64,000 bases of DNA from the NCBI GenBank assembly GCA_002794785.1, contig NBBA01000005.1:930001-994000 (forward strand), given 5' to 3'. Positions 35,738 through 48,379 of this stretch are shown piece by piece. Under the pieces are notes generated by a model. That model saw only the letters and a list, made by a program, of their open reading frames with translations. It made no database searches and had not been told where the DNA came from. The number at the start of each line of letters is the position of its first letter. The first letter of the stretch is position 1. This DNA comes from Coniferiporia sulphurascens (Eukaryota; Basidiomycota; Agaricomycetes; Hymenochaetales; Hymenochaetaceae). Both the position numbers and the translations under genes were made by a program.

Positions 35738-37525
35738 ATGGCCGTCAATGGTGTTAACGGTGTAAAGACCAATGGACACGCAACGCAGGCAGGCCCTGTC
35801 ATTCCATTAGCATCTCGTTTGAAGGAAGGTCGCGCCCTTGCCCAAGATGTGTGGTCCGTCTTCAAGTGAGTGCCTGCATCCGCGCATATAGTCACATTTC
35901 TGCTGAGCTTGCACGCGCTTTCCCCCCTCAGCGCTGCCAATTTGCCTGCAGACTGCATCAACCTGGGCCAGGGTTACATGAATTTTGGGCCCCCGCAGTG
36001 GGTCACGGATGCTGCTAACGAAGCGTTGAGCAGCGTCGCTGCGAACCATTACTCACACCCTAAGGGTCGGATAAGGCTCCGTGAAGCCCTTAAGAAGTAC
36101 TATAGTCCTCTTCTCGGAAGAGATCTGGACGTCGAAAGTGAAATCTTAGTTACGAGCGGAGCAAACGAAGGTGAGAAGTGTTCTTCTAGCTCGCCGCCCT
36201 GTTGCCACTGACACGCATCCCAGGTCAATACTCCGTCTTTACCGCGTTCTTGGAACAAGGCGATGAGGTCATCATGTTCGAGCCTTACTTCGATCAGTAC
36301 CTACCATCTGTCGTTTTCAATGGTGGAAAGCCAGTCTACGTCCCCCTCGTCCCACCTCCGGCAGATCAAAAGAAACCCACGAGCGATGATTGGAAAATCG
36401 ATTTTGACGTGTTGCGGTATGTGTTAAGCCGCCTTGATGATTGGATTATGGTTCTGAATGTCGCCGCTCGAAGACGTGCCATTACGCCGCGAGCGAAGAT
36501 GATAATACTCAACACGCCGCACAATCCTATTGGGAAGGTCTTCACGCGAGAGGAGCTCGAAAAAATCGCTGATATCGCCAAAGAGTTCAACTTGGTGGTG
36601 ATGTCCGACGAAGTCGTAAGTCCGGCTTCCCAGCACTTGTACGTCGTTCCGCATTGTAATGCTTCTTTTTTTCAGTATGATTGCCTTGTCTTTGATGGCA
36701 AAGAACATTTCCGTATAGCGACCTTACCCGGCATGTGGGAACGCACCATTTCCGTCTACTCCGCGGGCAGTAAGTCCGCTCATGATTGACTCCGAAAGCC
36801 ACGAATCACGGCAAATTAATATGCGCTACTTCTTTTTGCAGAGGCCTTTGCCGCGACCGGCTGGAGAGTCGGTTATCTCATTGGTCCTGCGTCCATTATT
36901 AGTCCGACCCTCGCCGCGACAACCCGTATTGTCTTCTGTTCTAATTCGCCCCTGCAAGAGGCCGCTGCTGCCGGCCTTGAGCAGGTTGTGGAGCGCAAGT
37001 TCTTTGAAACGCAGAACAGAGAATACGAAGAACGCCGTGAAATTCTTGCTTCCGCGTTCGACCGTCTTGGCTTAAAGTACACTCTTCCTCAGGGTACCTA
37101 CTTTATTCTTTTGGTCAGTCCATTAAGTTGAACGCACGTGAATATGCTATTAACAGGATTAATTCGCACAGGATGTCTCCTCTGTGACTTGGCCTGAGGA
37201 TTTCCCGTTCCCGAGCAGCCTAGATGGAAGGGGCAGAGACTTTAAGTGCGTCTTCCCTTGACCTTCCATGTTATTTTGGTTAAATCTTTCTTCAGGGCTT
37301 GTTGGTTCATCGCCTTAAAAGTTGGTGTTTCTTCCATACCGGTCAGCGAGGTAAGCGTGATTATGAGTATCCCTCAATATTTCATACCGACTTTTTTCCA
37401 AGTTTTATTGCGAAGAGCACCGTGAGATTGGAGAGAGTTTTGCACGCTTTGCGTTCTGCAAGGACAACGACACACTCAAGCAAGCTGGGGAGCGTCTGCA
37501 GGGTCTTTCTAAGTACTTGCGTTAG
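35738..37525 (+). CDS. BNA3: Kynurenine aminotransferase / cysteine-S-conjugate beta-lyase type PLP enzyme
   Basis: A fold-type I class I/II aminotransferase. Exons join to give INLGQGYMNFGPPQWV, NHYSHPKGRIRLREAL, GANEGQYSVF, EPYFDQYLPSV, the ILNTPHNPIGKVF block, VVMSDEV-Y(D), the PLP-lysine region ISVYSAGKAFAATGWRVGY (Lys follows SAG after splicing) and the substrate-carboxylate Arg region near the C-terminus. Kynurenine transaminases such as yeast Bna3 convert kynurenine to kynurenic acid and accept several amino acids. The start ATG at 35738 gives MAVNGVNGVKTNGHA. The ORF ends SKYLR-stop (TAG 37523-37525), only 94 bases from the convergent SLH1 stop. Substrate is inferred from family resemblance. 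Confidence 0.85.
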
Positions 37526-37619
37526 TCATGAACTTCTTTTATGTAGGATGCATTATCTAGATTTGTTACGAAATATGCTGTTTGTACCGCCACACATTAT
37601 GTCATATGTAGAGAAAGGA

Positions 37620-40600
37620 TTAGGACGGATTTTCTACGTGCAGGCGATCAATGAACCTCGACAACGATTGGTGCGGGGCTCCCGGCACGGCGTCATAGTA
37701 CATCGGATTTCTTTCCATGCGCCGCGCAAGATACGTCCAAGATAGCATATCCATCGTAAGCTGCTTGTCCGCTGATGACGCACTTCCGTTCTTCCAGCAC
37801 GCTCGGAGCCAATTACCGAGCGCTGCGGACTCATGTAGTGTCGATTCAAGCGGCAGACCTTCGTCTAAGAAGCGTGCGAGAGTCTCGCGTCCTTCGGCCT
37901 GACAAAGAAGATGAAATATTCCGGGGCGCCCGTGACGAGCCGCGCGACCCTGCATATGAATAACTTCCGCGAGTGCATAATCTGAGATCTGGCGATCGCG
38001 ACGCTCACTCTCGCCGCTGGCGCCCTGTCCTGGACCGTCGACTCGTACGTATTGCGTGCCCATCGCAACGACCACGCCTGCACGGAAGGGCACGGACCAA
38101 CATGCTTCGCGGGGCATAACGAGTACATGAACGATGTCTTCCGCGTATAGCTCGAGCATAAGTGCCCGATCCGACCGGCTCACGCCGTCGTGGAAAATCC
38201 CGATGCCGCGCGTCACGAAATCTGCAAGTGTGCGATCCTGTAGACGGGCAAGGTATAGTTCAAGTGCGTCGGGGGACATGTGCACAGGGAGGTAGCCTTG
38301 CATCTTGAGGTCCATAGCGCACTGCGTGATAAGATCGTTCGCCACAGCCTTGCATTGGCCTTTCGAAGGAACAAAGACGAGGGCGGATTCCCCCCCACTG
38401 GAAGAAATTGCTGCGTGGGCAGGTTTCGCCATTGATTTGAAAAGGGCGGCAGAATGTGGAATAGTGAATGACTGGAGTGTAGTCCTTAAGTCTTGCTCAC
38501 GATCACTAGGCCGGAAGCATGTCAGCGCCGCAGGTGATACTCTAAGCCAATCGGCTAGACCAGAGGCGTCTGACAAGGGCGCGGAGAGCCCAACAAATCG
38601 TACCGGAGCGCTCTGCGTTGCACGGAGAAGCACGGAGACAGCCAACTCGTATTCGGCATCGAGGACCTCCAGATTTTCGCAGACCACTAGGCGCAATGTT
38701 TCCATCGCTTTCGACCAGTTGGCTCGTACCAAAACATCTAGTAAGACTCGGGGGTTTATTATGCGAACGACCTTCCTATCTGAATGAGAAAAAGAATTTG
38801 CATCCGTGATGACCTCGACTGCTATGCCTAGCGGATTGAGTATTGGGCGGATTTCGGAAGCGAAGTCTAAAGCCAGTCCTCTTTTCGGAAGGACAACTAG
38901 GGACCAGATGCCTGCCTTCGCTCTTTGCAGGGTCTTCCTAATTAAAATAGGGGTTTAGAGATATTAAAAAAACGCTAGGAACCAACCACTGAGTAGACTT
39001 ACGCCACAAGCATGTGAGCCAAGACAGACTTTCCCGAGCCAGAAGGTGCACACAGCAGGGAGTTTTGATTAGCACTTAACATACTCCAGAAGCTATGGGT
39101 TTGGATAGCATTAAGGCTTTGTAATTTGGTGCGTAAAGCCCATATTAAAGCGTCATTTCCAAGAGCATCCAGACTCAGGAAAGGCAGGGAAAGGGCCGAC
39201 GTAAAGGATTCGAAAGGCTGAGGTTTGATTAAAGAGCTTAGAACGACGGGCACCTCGTCCTCGGCACTCATCCATCTATCTGAGACATAGCGAATGGTCA
39301 GACCAAGCACAGTCTTTGCATCTGTTAACTGGATGATGAAATCGACGTCCACTTGATCGGTAGACTGTCGGAATACTACGTGCGAAAGCTGTAGTATGTC
39401 TATCCCATCTGAGTCCTCGACCCAAATCCAGAACGGCTCGATCGAATCCTTCCGCTTGGAACCCCATGTAAACGAACGCTTTGCATGGACAGTAATGCGC
39501 AACAAGTCAGAGGTTAAAGGACGCAGCTCGTACGAGATATTAATCGTTGGGAATTCCTTAGCAAGCCTGAGAAGTGCCGCTCCGTGCCGCTCGTTAAGGT
39601 GTACCAGCTCCCCAAGTTCGTGAGCGGACATTTGCGCGAGCTCAGCCACAGAGTAGTCATCTGCCCATCGCCGAAGGTTGCCCATCACTTCACGCCTCAG
39701 GGTATCTCCCAATTGAGCAAATGGATGATCGAAGGGCCAGACGCGCTTCTCTACCGCTTTGCTTAGAGACATGAGGACGCCACTCACGTTAGCCCACTTT
39801 CTACTGATAGCAATCTCTAATAGTGCACGGATGATACGCCCCGAGTTTTGCGCAGCGTAGGCCATGTCTGAAACCAGGGCAAAATCTTCCGGAAACACAC
39901 GCGAGACGAACGCCTGCAAGAGTATGTTGACCTTTCCCTGGCTTGAGTTCGTTCCATCCTAACAGATGAAAGTAAGCCTATGAAAGTATCAAACCTAAGC
40001 CCAGTTACCTTGACTTGACAAGGCACAACATTCTCATCATCTAAGAATGTCCTTAACTCCGGAATCTCATTCTCTCTCAGCTGAATCTGCTCGAACTACA
40101 CCCGCATCGTTAAAAAGGACAAATATACAATCCGTAGCGCTTAACACACATACCTCCGTGCTTTTGCAAACCATGTTTAAGACGTCTGCTTCGCTCATCT
40201 TCGGCCGGAAAAATTCGTTAAATACTACGACTGTCTTTGATCGAATGTAGTATTTCGCGGCAATTCTACCAAGATCAGTGATTGCGAATGTGTCGCGTTC
40301 CTTATCGAATATTATCATGCGCGCTTCGGCGAGTTCACTTGCTTTACTTCGGACCAGCTCGCGGCGTTTTGAGCCCAGTTGAGGATCGTCAATGAGTTCC
40401 TCATAAGTGATACCTTTGTAGTAGTAGTGCTGAGTAGGCCCGTTATCAATGTACTAGTTAAATACTCACCGTGAAGGCGTGGGTTCTTACGCAAACGCAC
40501 GAAGAGGTAAGTGTACCCGATCCATTGTACGGCTTCCGTAACGTTCGTTACCGTGCCCAAAGCGATCTCTGCATTCAGTGAGTCAGACATGCCGCCCACA

Positions 40601-43600
40601 AACCTATCCAACACGTTAGTATATTGCTGTAAGAGACGTCAAGGTGACCTTACTTGGACTCGATAGGGTGCTATCAAAAAATAGTAACAACAGTCAAAAA
40701 ATCATAGTATAAGCGCAAAATTAGATCAATCCTTACCTGCGCTGTTACAGCGTCCAAATAATGGTCCAACATATCGCTACTCGTGCAAATGTAGCCTTCT
40801 CCGCTTGTTTCCAGCCCCGGACGCCCCGCACGACCGAATATCTGCAGCACATCCAGAACTGACAGATCCACAAATTTACCCTGACCGGCATCGTAGACCT
40901 GTGTGCCTTTAATTATCACTGGGCAATGGCGAGTCATTAGACGAACAGGAATATAAACAAATAAAATTCGTTGATAACTCACCAGCATGCGCAGGCAGAT
41001 TGACACCCCAGGCGAGTGTTGCCGTACAACATAGTACCTTGAAGGCATTCACCATCTGAAGCACCCATATACTTAGTTAACTCACCTTGATCGCCCTTGC
41101 TTCAAACAACCTCTCCATAAGATTTCTGTCAGAGCGAAGCATACCAGCATGATGTATTCCAAACCCATGATCAAAGAGTTGGCGCATTTCCTTGTTCCTT
41201 GACTCGCCGACCTCTCTTCGGAAAAGGCCCCACGTCTCGTGACCTTCGCAACTGAAGTCGTCAATCGCGCCTTCCGCGAGCGCAGCCTCTTTGAGTGCTA
41301 ACTGTATCATACTTAGATGACCTACTCTTAACTATTTTTGTGAATATTATGTGAAAACCTACCGCGGTCTTGACAGTCTCCTTGCGCGCATGTACAAAGA
41401 CCATCACCTGGTGTCCCTGCGCTACGAGCTCAGAGACCTTCTCGTACGAAACACGATCAAGGTTCTTGCGCGCCTGTGCACTTCCAGGCTTGCCTTTGAT
41501 CCCAAGGAAGTGCTGCTCCAGTGGTACCGGACGGAAGGATGAATCGAAATAAAACAGGCCCGTCTGGCGAGACACGCGAAGGAAGTCGGCAACGTCAACA
41601 TAATTTGGTAGAGTAGCGCTGAGTCCGACGATGCGTATCATGGATTGAGTCGATTCAACCTGGTTTGCCGCTCAGAAAACAGAGAAGCTCGGTTTTACTG
41701 GGAGGCGCCTCACCTGACGTAGAGTACGGGCAACGATGGTCTCAATGACGGAACCACGATCGTCGTTTAGCAAATGAACCTCGTCGATGATGAGAAGCTT
41801 CACTTTCTTCAGCAACGGCGTCAGTAAAACGGTATTAAACTTTGGAAGCGGATACCTACTGTCGCAAGTTCCCCTTCGCCAGTCGGCTTTCTCGTCACTA
41901 CATCCCACTTTTCCGGGGTTGTAACGATGATCTGCGTTTCCGCAATCTCCGTCTTTGTAAGCTGCATGTCCCCTTTGTAAAATTCAACGGATGGACATTT
42001 ATTAAATCGACCAAACATCGTACCAGTGAGCTCCCTAACTTTAATTGCGAGCCATTTTAATCGCTTCCCGAGTTTTCGTACAATTTCTGAAGCCAGTGCC
42101 TTCATCGGTGCGCTGTTAAAACCAGAATCATGCTCTCGAAAGTCAAGAGTATGCCGCGGCTACGTACACATAGATAATCTTGAAGTTGTCCCGCTGAATC
42201 TGCGCCGCGAGGGGTGCTCTAACGCCGTCCGATATACGGTGGTCATTGATCACATGCAAAATGGAGAGCATCGCAACGTCTGTTTTTCCCTAGTCTTTGG
42301 AGATGAGTTGGTCATGAAGCAGAACTAGTATGTTTCGAAAAGCTTACAGCCCCAGTCGGCGCGCAAATGAGCATGTTCTCGTTTGTCCCATATGCTGTCG
42401 GGTATACGATTGATTGTATCCTATTTAGCGAGCTGTACCCCTAGCACAAAAGAATTCAGCAAGACGGAACAGTATTGAACTAGGTGTAAGGTTGCAACCA
42501 TACCGGAAAAGAGCTCTTGCAAAGGTCATCTAATTCGGAAACGGACACCAGTCGTTCGGTAATTCGCGGGGGTACAGGCTTCGCTGGTGGGATAATAACC
42601 TCTTCGTAGTCCTGGTCGTCTGGCAAGTCAGTGACGGCGCCATTAGATCAAGCATAACATGCAAACCGTACATCATACATATTCCGTACTGTGTCCACGG
42701 GGAGTAGATACTTCGTTCCCATATCCGAAAGAATATTGTTTTGCGATACGGACGATGAGGTGTATACATGAGGCAGTATTTCCTGCTCTGTTTGGTACTA
42801 AACGACTGCATATAAGCCGAGGCCGATATACAGTTGGAAGAGTATTAAGGCCTACCGCTGTTCCAGTAAACAAAGGTCGGGCCGCGTTCGCCCGCAAAGT
42901 CTCCTCGAGTCGCCGCTGAGCTGCTGCAGGGTCCAGGTCGATTACTGGCGTCTCCGCTAATATGTACAAATTAGCAAACTGGTTGATTGTATTTATACTG
43001 AGAGGATTGCGAACTAACGTCTAGATCCTTGCCCTTTCCTTCCCTTTCTCTTGCCTTGTAATACTGGTGGTGTATATGGAGGCTTCACGGGCGTCGCTAA
43101 GAGAGCTTCCAGCTACTCAACGTAAGAGAGTCAGCTGTACCGAAAGGCAAGACGAGATAATGTAATTACCCTGCTAGTAATAGCTCGCCTTTGCGCGATG
43201 ATCTCGGACACGAGCTCGATCTGCTCAAACCCGACGAGCTCAGCGAGCTCAATCGAGGCGACTTCGTCGGGCTTGCTTGACGAAAGAATGGACCGGAGAG
43301 ACGGGAGGACAGAGCTCATAGCAGCATTTCTTTATGGGCGAGAAATATGACTATCTTTATATGCATGAGCACACACGAAACGACGTACGAGAGAAGCCTA
43401 TCCAAAGGATCTACCGCTAACACAGCGGAATGTCCATTGGAAGCAGAGTCATGTAAGCTGTACAAGTCGACTACGGAGACGTAAGGCGCCTCATCGTCGA
43501 AGTCCGTAATATCCAGTGCATCCTCCCTACCTAAACTTGAGGCATTAAAACTTATTCATTCACGGAGTCTGTGAGGCTCACGCACTTCCACCGGATGGTC

Positions 43601-43774
43601 CAATACTTTCACAAGTTTCCACAAAAAAATGAGCGTGCTTGTGGATATGTAGGGATTGTAGTGGACATACCTCAGATTGGTCCACTGCTCAACTGCACGT
43701 CGATCATCCCCATGGCCGGATGACCCTCCGGTAGATTCCACGAGCTGCTTTAGGTGCTTGTTGAAATCCGCCAT
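37620..43774 (-). CDS. SLH1: Ski2-like helicase Slh1/ASCC3 with degenerate, shortened C-terminal half
   Basis: Slh1 (human ASCC3) is the tandem-cassette helicase of the RQT/ASCC complex that splits collided ribosomes. ATG at 43774 gives [14 protein letters not shown]; the N-terminal region continues over short exons to [14 protein letters not shown] and [14 protein letters not shown]. Cassette 1 is intact: APTGAGKT (split by an intron), [47 protein letters not shown] and FGRAGRPG. A winged helix (HPIESKFVGGMSD, using a 17-base exon) and a Sec63 unit follow. Cassette 2 keeps Walker A as APSGSGKS, but DExH is replaced by CENL, motif III by SAPL, the GVNLPAH region by SVPFRAG, and motif VI by [10 protein letters not shown]. 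The protein stops about 20 residues after the second winged-helix segment. Total length is about 1,600 residues, against roughly 1,950-2,200 in known Slh1/ASCC3. Confidence 0.88.
40654..40670 (-). other. 17-base microexon of SLH1 (H-P-I-E-S)
   Basis: The preceding exon ends VTAQ with GTAAGG. The microexon CACCCTATCGAGTCCAA lies between a GATAG acceptor and a GTAAGG donor, and the next exon gives K-F-V-G-G-M. The joined Q-H-P-I-E-S-K-F is conserved at the start of the winged helix of Ski2-like/Brr2-like helicases, so the exon is needed. Confidence 0.8.
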
Positions 43775-43984
43775 GTGTATGGTGTATGTGATTTCCTTTG
43801 GGCCTGAGTAAGGGAGAAATCTAACCTAGTGGTCAAGAAGAAAACGAGACAACCCTCGAAAGAACGCAGAGCAGCAGCCTGCAACTTTAACTTCAAGTCA
43901 TGTAAACGTGCGGGACCGAGAACTGAAGTGCACGCGTCGTCAGTCGGTAACTACCGAACGTCGCTGTCCTTTCCACCTACCGCC

Positions 43985-45078
43985 ATGGCTGGCTCACAGT
44001 GCGTAGAATTCTCAAGTCCAATAATCCTAGAGAAGTGTCAGGAAGCTTACGATGATCTACCAGGGTATCGTTGTACCTTGACCCGCAAATTCGTGACTGG
44101 GTTTTATTCCCAATCACGCTAGTCATGGTGCGTTGTGCATCCGTTCGATGAAGAAACATAGTCTGAACTTCTAGCTAACGTTACTTGCTTCGCATTTTCA
44201 TTCGCAAGATTCTAGTCGGTATACTTCGACACAACGTCGCCCTTCTCCTCCAATCATCCCCGAAAAAACTTTCGCACGCGGCAACGCGGGAACAGTGAGT
44301 ACATTTTCTACTTAATCATCGAGCGTCGGAAACGAACTGCTGGCACACTAGACGCGCGCTCCTCCGGTCGCAGATATTGCGCGAGTCGTCCGCATATTCT
44401 CCCCTCCCTCCCACTTACTACCGCGCAATTTCGCAACACCTTACCCGCGCGTTCGAGACAGGCGCGTATCTGAAGGATGGTCCTCCGTCTGCGGGCGAGA
44501 CCGGCGCGCCCCCAAACCCTCTCACGGACCCAGGGACGATGGATGGCATGATGGCGGGAATGAAGACGCAGGCAGTGATGATGGTCCCACAAATGGTCCT
44601 CATGGGCTGGATCAACTTTTTCTTCCAGGGCTTCGTACTCAGTACGTTTTAGCTTATTCCACCTTTCAAAGATTGAGCTGACGAGTCGACTGGTCCCCCG
44701 TCTCCTCAATCTCGTGTAGTCAAGTTACCTTTCCCCCTGACCTTAGGGTTCAAGTCAATGTTGCAGCGCGGAATTGAGACACCGGATATGGACGTGCGCT
44801 GGGTGTCCTCGTTATCGTGGTATTTCCTCAATTTCTTTGGTCTTAACGGACTGTACCGCCTGCTTCTTGGCGCGGACGCTGCCGCAAATGTGTCGCGCGA
44901 CATGATGATGTCGCCATACGCGGGCGGAGCCGCGCAAGCTCCTGCGCAGCCACAGGATTTTGGCAAGCTATTCAAAGCAGAGCGCGACAACCTTGAATTT
45001 GCGGAAGGTCTGTATAATTGGTCCGGGAAGGACGTGGAGTCGCGAGTGTTGAGGAAATATGGCAGAATCCCTTCATAG
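43985..45078 (+). CDS. EMC3: ER membrane protein complex subunit 3
   Basis: EMC3 is the YidC/Oxa1-related insertase core of the EMC, which inserts tail-anchored and multipass proteins into the ER membrane. The first coding exon is only 14 bases (43985-43998). It joins across 43999-44063 to YLDPQIRDWVLFPITLVM (TM1), then GILRHNVALLLQS, RALLRSQILRE, MKTQAVMMVPQMVLMGWINF (TM2, with the Met-rich segment), LPFPLTLGFKSMLQRGIET (TM3 region), and VRWVSSLSWYFLNFFGLNGL. The C-terminal cytosolic tail ends RKYGRIPS (stop TAG 45076-45078). The start fits the MAG(x) beginning of other EMC3 proteins. SLH1 starts 210 bases away, divergently. Confidence 0.93.
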
Positions 45079-45486
45079 AGACCATATAGAAGATGGATGT
45101 GTGTGTGATTTATGCGCAAATTTCTGCTATTCATTTTACTGGCATGAACTTTGGACTTCGCAGTGGGGAGTTAAGTTCGTGTTGAGCCAGCTACATGAAT
45201 CTACACGCGCTGTACATGGGCGGGTGACATACATATATGAATAACCGCACTAGTCTACTTATTTGAGCACAGCGGAGGGGTCGTAGCAGGTAAGGAAAAA
45301 GAGGGAGACGATGAATTTAAATTTATGGGTGGTATAAAAATGGAGAGTAGGAAAACAAGAAAATCAAGAATATGCCATTAAGAGGTTTCATTACACTGAT
45401 AGTCACGGCAGCTCAGCGCCGCCGAAATGGAAGACAAAAGGATGATGGACTCACCTCTTTCCTTTTTCTGATACCTATACATACTA
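45079..45486. other. Convergent 3' region EMC3 / NCS-1
   Basis: 408 bases between two stops, A/T-rich with TATAAAAATGG near 45340. It is expected to contain both 3' untranslated regions. No gene is supported. Confidence 0.4.
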
Positions 45487-46371
45487 CTAAACCAACCCGT
45501 CATACAGCGAGAGCGCCTGTGGTTTATAATAGAATTCAATAGCGCTAGGCGGCTCGATGGACGTATCAGCGCACCTGGACTATAGTTGGGTCCTGTTTGC
45601 TCCCTTCTACGAACTCGTCGAACGTCAGCTTCGCGTCCTTGTCGCGATCCATATTCCTGAAAATTTTCTCTACTCTCTACTCGACGACGTGGATCAGAAG
45701 GCGAGCGCATATAACGCCAAAGGTACGATCAGCGGACGTACCTTTTCAGGAGTGTCCTCATCGGCGGGGAGCTTTACCATCTGACCGGTCATCTTGTATA
45801 TTGACTGCACAATCTGGAGCATCTCGTCGTAGGAGATCATGCCATCGCCGTTGATGTCATACAGCTGGAACGCCCCTGCACGTGCGCAAAAAGCGGAATC
45901 AAACAGTGCCCGGGTGGCTCGCAGCTCGGAGGGTAAGTATATGCGCACACTTGAGCTTCTCGTCGAGGCGGCCGCGGCTGGTCACGCTGAGGGCGCAGAT
46001 AAATTCCTTGAAGTCAATGGTTCCGTTCTTGTCGTCGTCGAAGACGTTGAAGACATAGTCGGCGAATTCGCCGGGGTCGCCGAAGGGGAAGAACTGTTTG
46101 TAGATCTTACCGAACTCCGTCTTGTCAAGCTGACCGGAGGGGCAGTCCTTAAGGAATCCCTTGTACCTGTAGAAGAGAAGGTGCGTATAAGGGGTCTGGA
46201 AGGGCGGCGGGGGTGAAGTGTCGACTCGCCATTGCTGGAGCTCCTTCTTGTCGACTGAACGGGGATCATTGGCGACGACGCGGATGCAGACCGGGGAGCG
46301 TGCTCACAGTAGGTATTCTTTGTGAGGTCCTGGATCTGTTCTGGAGAAAGCTTGCTTTGCGACTTGCCCAT
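45487..46371 (-). CDS. FRQ1: Neuronal calcium sensor NCS-1 / frequenin
   Basis: Homologue of Frq1/NCS-1, the myristoylated EF-hand protein that activates phosphatidylinositol 4-kinase Pik1. The start [12 protein letters not shown] has Gly2 for N-myristoylation. EF-hand loops are seen in [31 protein letters not shown] and the C-terminal loop upstream of [10 protein letters not shown]; as in the family, the first EF-hand is degenerate (KDCPSGQL). The stop TAG is at 45487-45489. The second coding exon is 25 bases (46230-46254), and the intron after it (46167-46229) fits only with a GC donor. That splice gives the conserved [16 protein letters not shown]; canonical GT choices drop two residues or break frame. 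Confidence 0.94.
46167..46229 (-). other. Probable GC-AG intron in the NCS-1 gene
   Basis: On the minus strand the exon ends CAATG, the intron begins GCGAGT and ends CTACAG, and the next exon starts GTACAAGG. This rebuilds Q-Q-W-Y-K-G-F exactly as in the family. The nearest GT donor (GTCGAC, 4 bases on) would need a different acceptor and loses Y-K. Confidence 0.7.
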
Positions 46372-46910
46372 GGTGAGCGGCGGGAGTACCAGAGCAGCCC
46401 GCAGCGAGAGGGACCCGGAGTGCTGTTAGGCTGTGCGTAGTTGGTCAGTGCACGTGATGACGAGGGGCCGTGAATGGCGATCAATGATGGAATGATCGCC
46501 GAGCGGGGAGAGCCGAGATGGGTTGAGCAGGCGCGAACCCTGGCGCCTGTGTTCGGCCACGGCAGCCACTGCCACGCCCCGCGCCTCGTTGCAAGTGTTG
46601 TGTTCGCGTCTCGCTTTTTGCGGCGCAGCGTGCTCAGCGGATCCAGTCGTCCATACACGCGCAGTATATATATCAGGTCAGCGCACTCGCTCTGCTCCCC
46701 CTCCCCCACACTCCTTCCCCCCCCTATTCCATCCGATCCTGTAATCTCCCACATACTCGTTTCCGCATACCATCCGTATGCATCACCCCTTCATCCGCTC
46801 TCGCTTTCCGCGACCCCTTCTCGTCCAGCCAATGCCTAAATAGCCCCCTTTCTTTAGTAGCGTCGCTCTTCACCCTTTACAGACCGGCTGCTCCCTTCCC
46901 CCGTCTCGTC
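46372..46910. promoter_or_regulatory. Divergent promoter region NCS-1 / Cys-rich gene
   Basis: 539 bases between divergent starts. A TATATATAT at about 46663-46672 and long pyrimidine tracts (CCCCCTCCCCCACACTCC-type, 46690-46880) precede the plus-strand gene, typical of fungal promoters with CT-rich leaders. No coding segment is supported. Confidence 0.45.
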
Positions 46911-48379
46911 ATGTGCGTCCCAGACGGTTCCGTACACCTCTACACCGGCACATGTCCGATGTGCAAGGTCTTCCGCCATCCCACAAGGTACGTCTCACTT
47001 CCTTTTCCGTTGCCGTGCTCTAGTTTCGCATCCTGCTCCCAAAGATGCCCTCACAAGAAGGAGACGTGCAGGAATCGCGCCAATCACCCCCGTCACGACG
47101 TTGTGTATATCACAAATGCTGAAGGTTCGCATACAATCCCGAGTTCCTACCATCCTCGGTCCTCACACCTTAGCATTCGTCAGTACAAACCTTCAACGGC
47201 TGTGGCTATTGCAAGGTATATAAGTCTTCCGCTCGTCTTTAGTCGGGACTTTCTCTCTTAGCACGCTTTCTCGCCTAGTGGGCCCACGCGAACGCTCACT
47301 CTCCCGCCGGTAAAACTGGGATGCAGAACCCGGGCTGGCCGGGCTGCTGTCGCGCTCCACTCCCCTCCGAAACCGACAAGATCCCTCCGGCGGACTGGCA
47401 CGCAGTGTACACCGTCCATCGGACGCCAATACCTGCTGACATTAAACAACTCCTTGACTTGATGAAGATCAACTATGGAGGCCAGGGAGGCTCGCTGCGT
47501 GTTGCGCAGGCAACGGAACGCAAAGCGCTTGTACGCACAAACAGCAGCCCAAATGGATCAACTCGTTCCCCCGCGGTGGTCATTCCGCAGAGGGGACGTC
47601 AAGGTAGCAGCCCACAGATGAGGCCGTCCTCGCTAGTGGGCAGTGGATCACGCCCCTCTGCCCAGACCGGCGCTTCTCCCGGAGGGAACAACGCTTCTTC
47701 CTTAGATCATTCAGTCCCAGCTCGCCGTGCTGGGCCGGATACGCCGCTAAAGAGAGTCGAAGGATTCCGGACCACGCCACCGGCTACCGTCAAGAAGCTC
47801 GATGGGGACCACTCCCCAGTTGTCAAGCCGAATTTGACCGCCGCGAACATTTCCTCGCTACTGCCATCGCATCACAGTGATAACCCCCGACATCCGCTCA
47901 AGCGTCGTGCATCTGCAGTAAGCACAACCCCGGTGCCTCTTGCAGTCGCGACAAATCGCGTGAACGCGGCTCCTAAGTCTACCGTAAAAGGCCCCATAAC
48001 TCCGAAGGTAGACCGTGAGCGCGAACGGTCGGAGAACGTGGTCCTAGAGAAAGGCCTAAAGGCTCTGAGCCTGTCAGGCGCTTCGGACTCGAGCTCAGAC
48101 AGCGGATCGCGCAGCTCGGGTGACTCGCTGAGCGGCGGCGGAACGGTGACATCCGACGGCGGCTTTACGGATTATCTCTCGGATGAGTCTGAGGCGGAGT
48201 TGCAGCGTCAGGCGGTCGAGCGTGCTGCGGTCCTTGAACAGAACCGCATGGAAGAGCAGGAGTTCCGTCAGGCGCGTCAGCAACTCGCAAGTGTCGACTT
48301 GCGCCCGCCTCAGGCGTGGACGACAGGTGTCACAACGTCGCGCAGGGCGACCAACACGGTCTATACGCGTGGCGGATAA
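46911..48379 (+). CDS. Uncharacterised protein with N-terminal Cys/His clusters
   Basis: The start ATG at 46911 gives MCVPDGSVHLYTGTCPMCKV. Splicing four short exons gives CPMC..FRHPTR, CPHKKETCRNRANHPRHD, GCGYCKWAHAN and PGWPGCCRAP. That is at least nine Cys and several His in about 90 residues, and the pattern suggests zinc binding (inference). The rest (from about 47400) is a long Ser/Pro/Arg-rich disordered region with a predicted helical segment near the end (ELQRQAVERAAVLEQNRMEE) and a basic C-terminus. Introns fall at about 46987-47042, 47129-47199 and 47217-47276. I do not recognise the family and assign no function. The stop TAA is at 48377-48379. Confidence 0.72.

Noticed and set aside
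43131..43319. Start of SLH1 at the ATG near 43319
   Set aside because: Upstream exons in frame extend to the ATG at 43774 with Slh1-like N-terminal sequence ([14 protein letters not shown]), and an intron with a GTACGT donor joins them.
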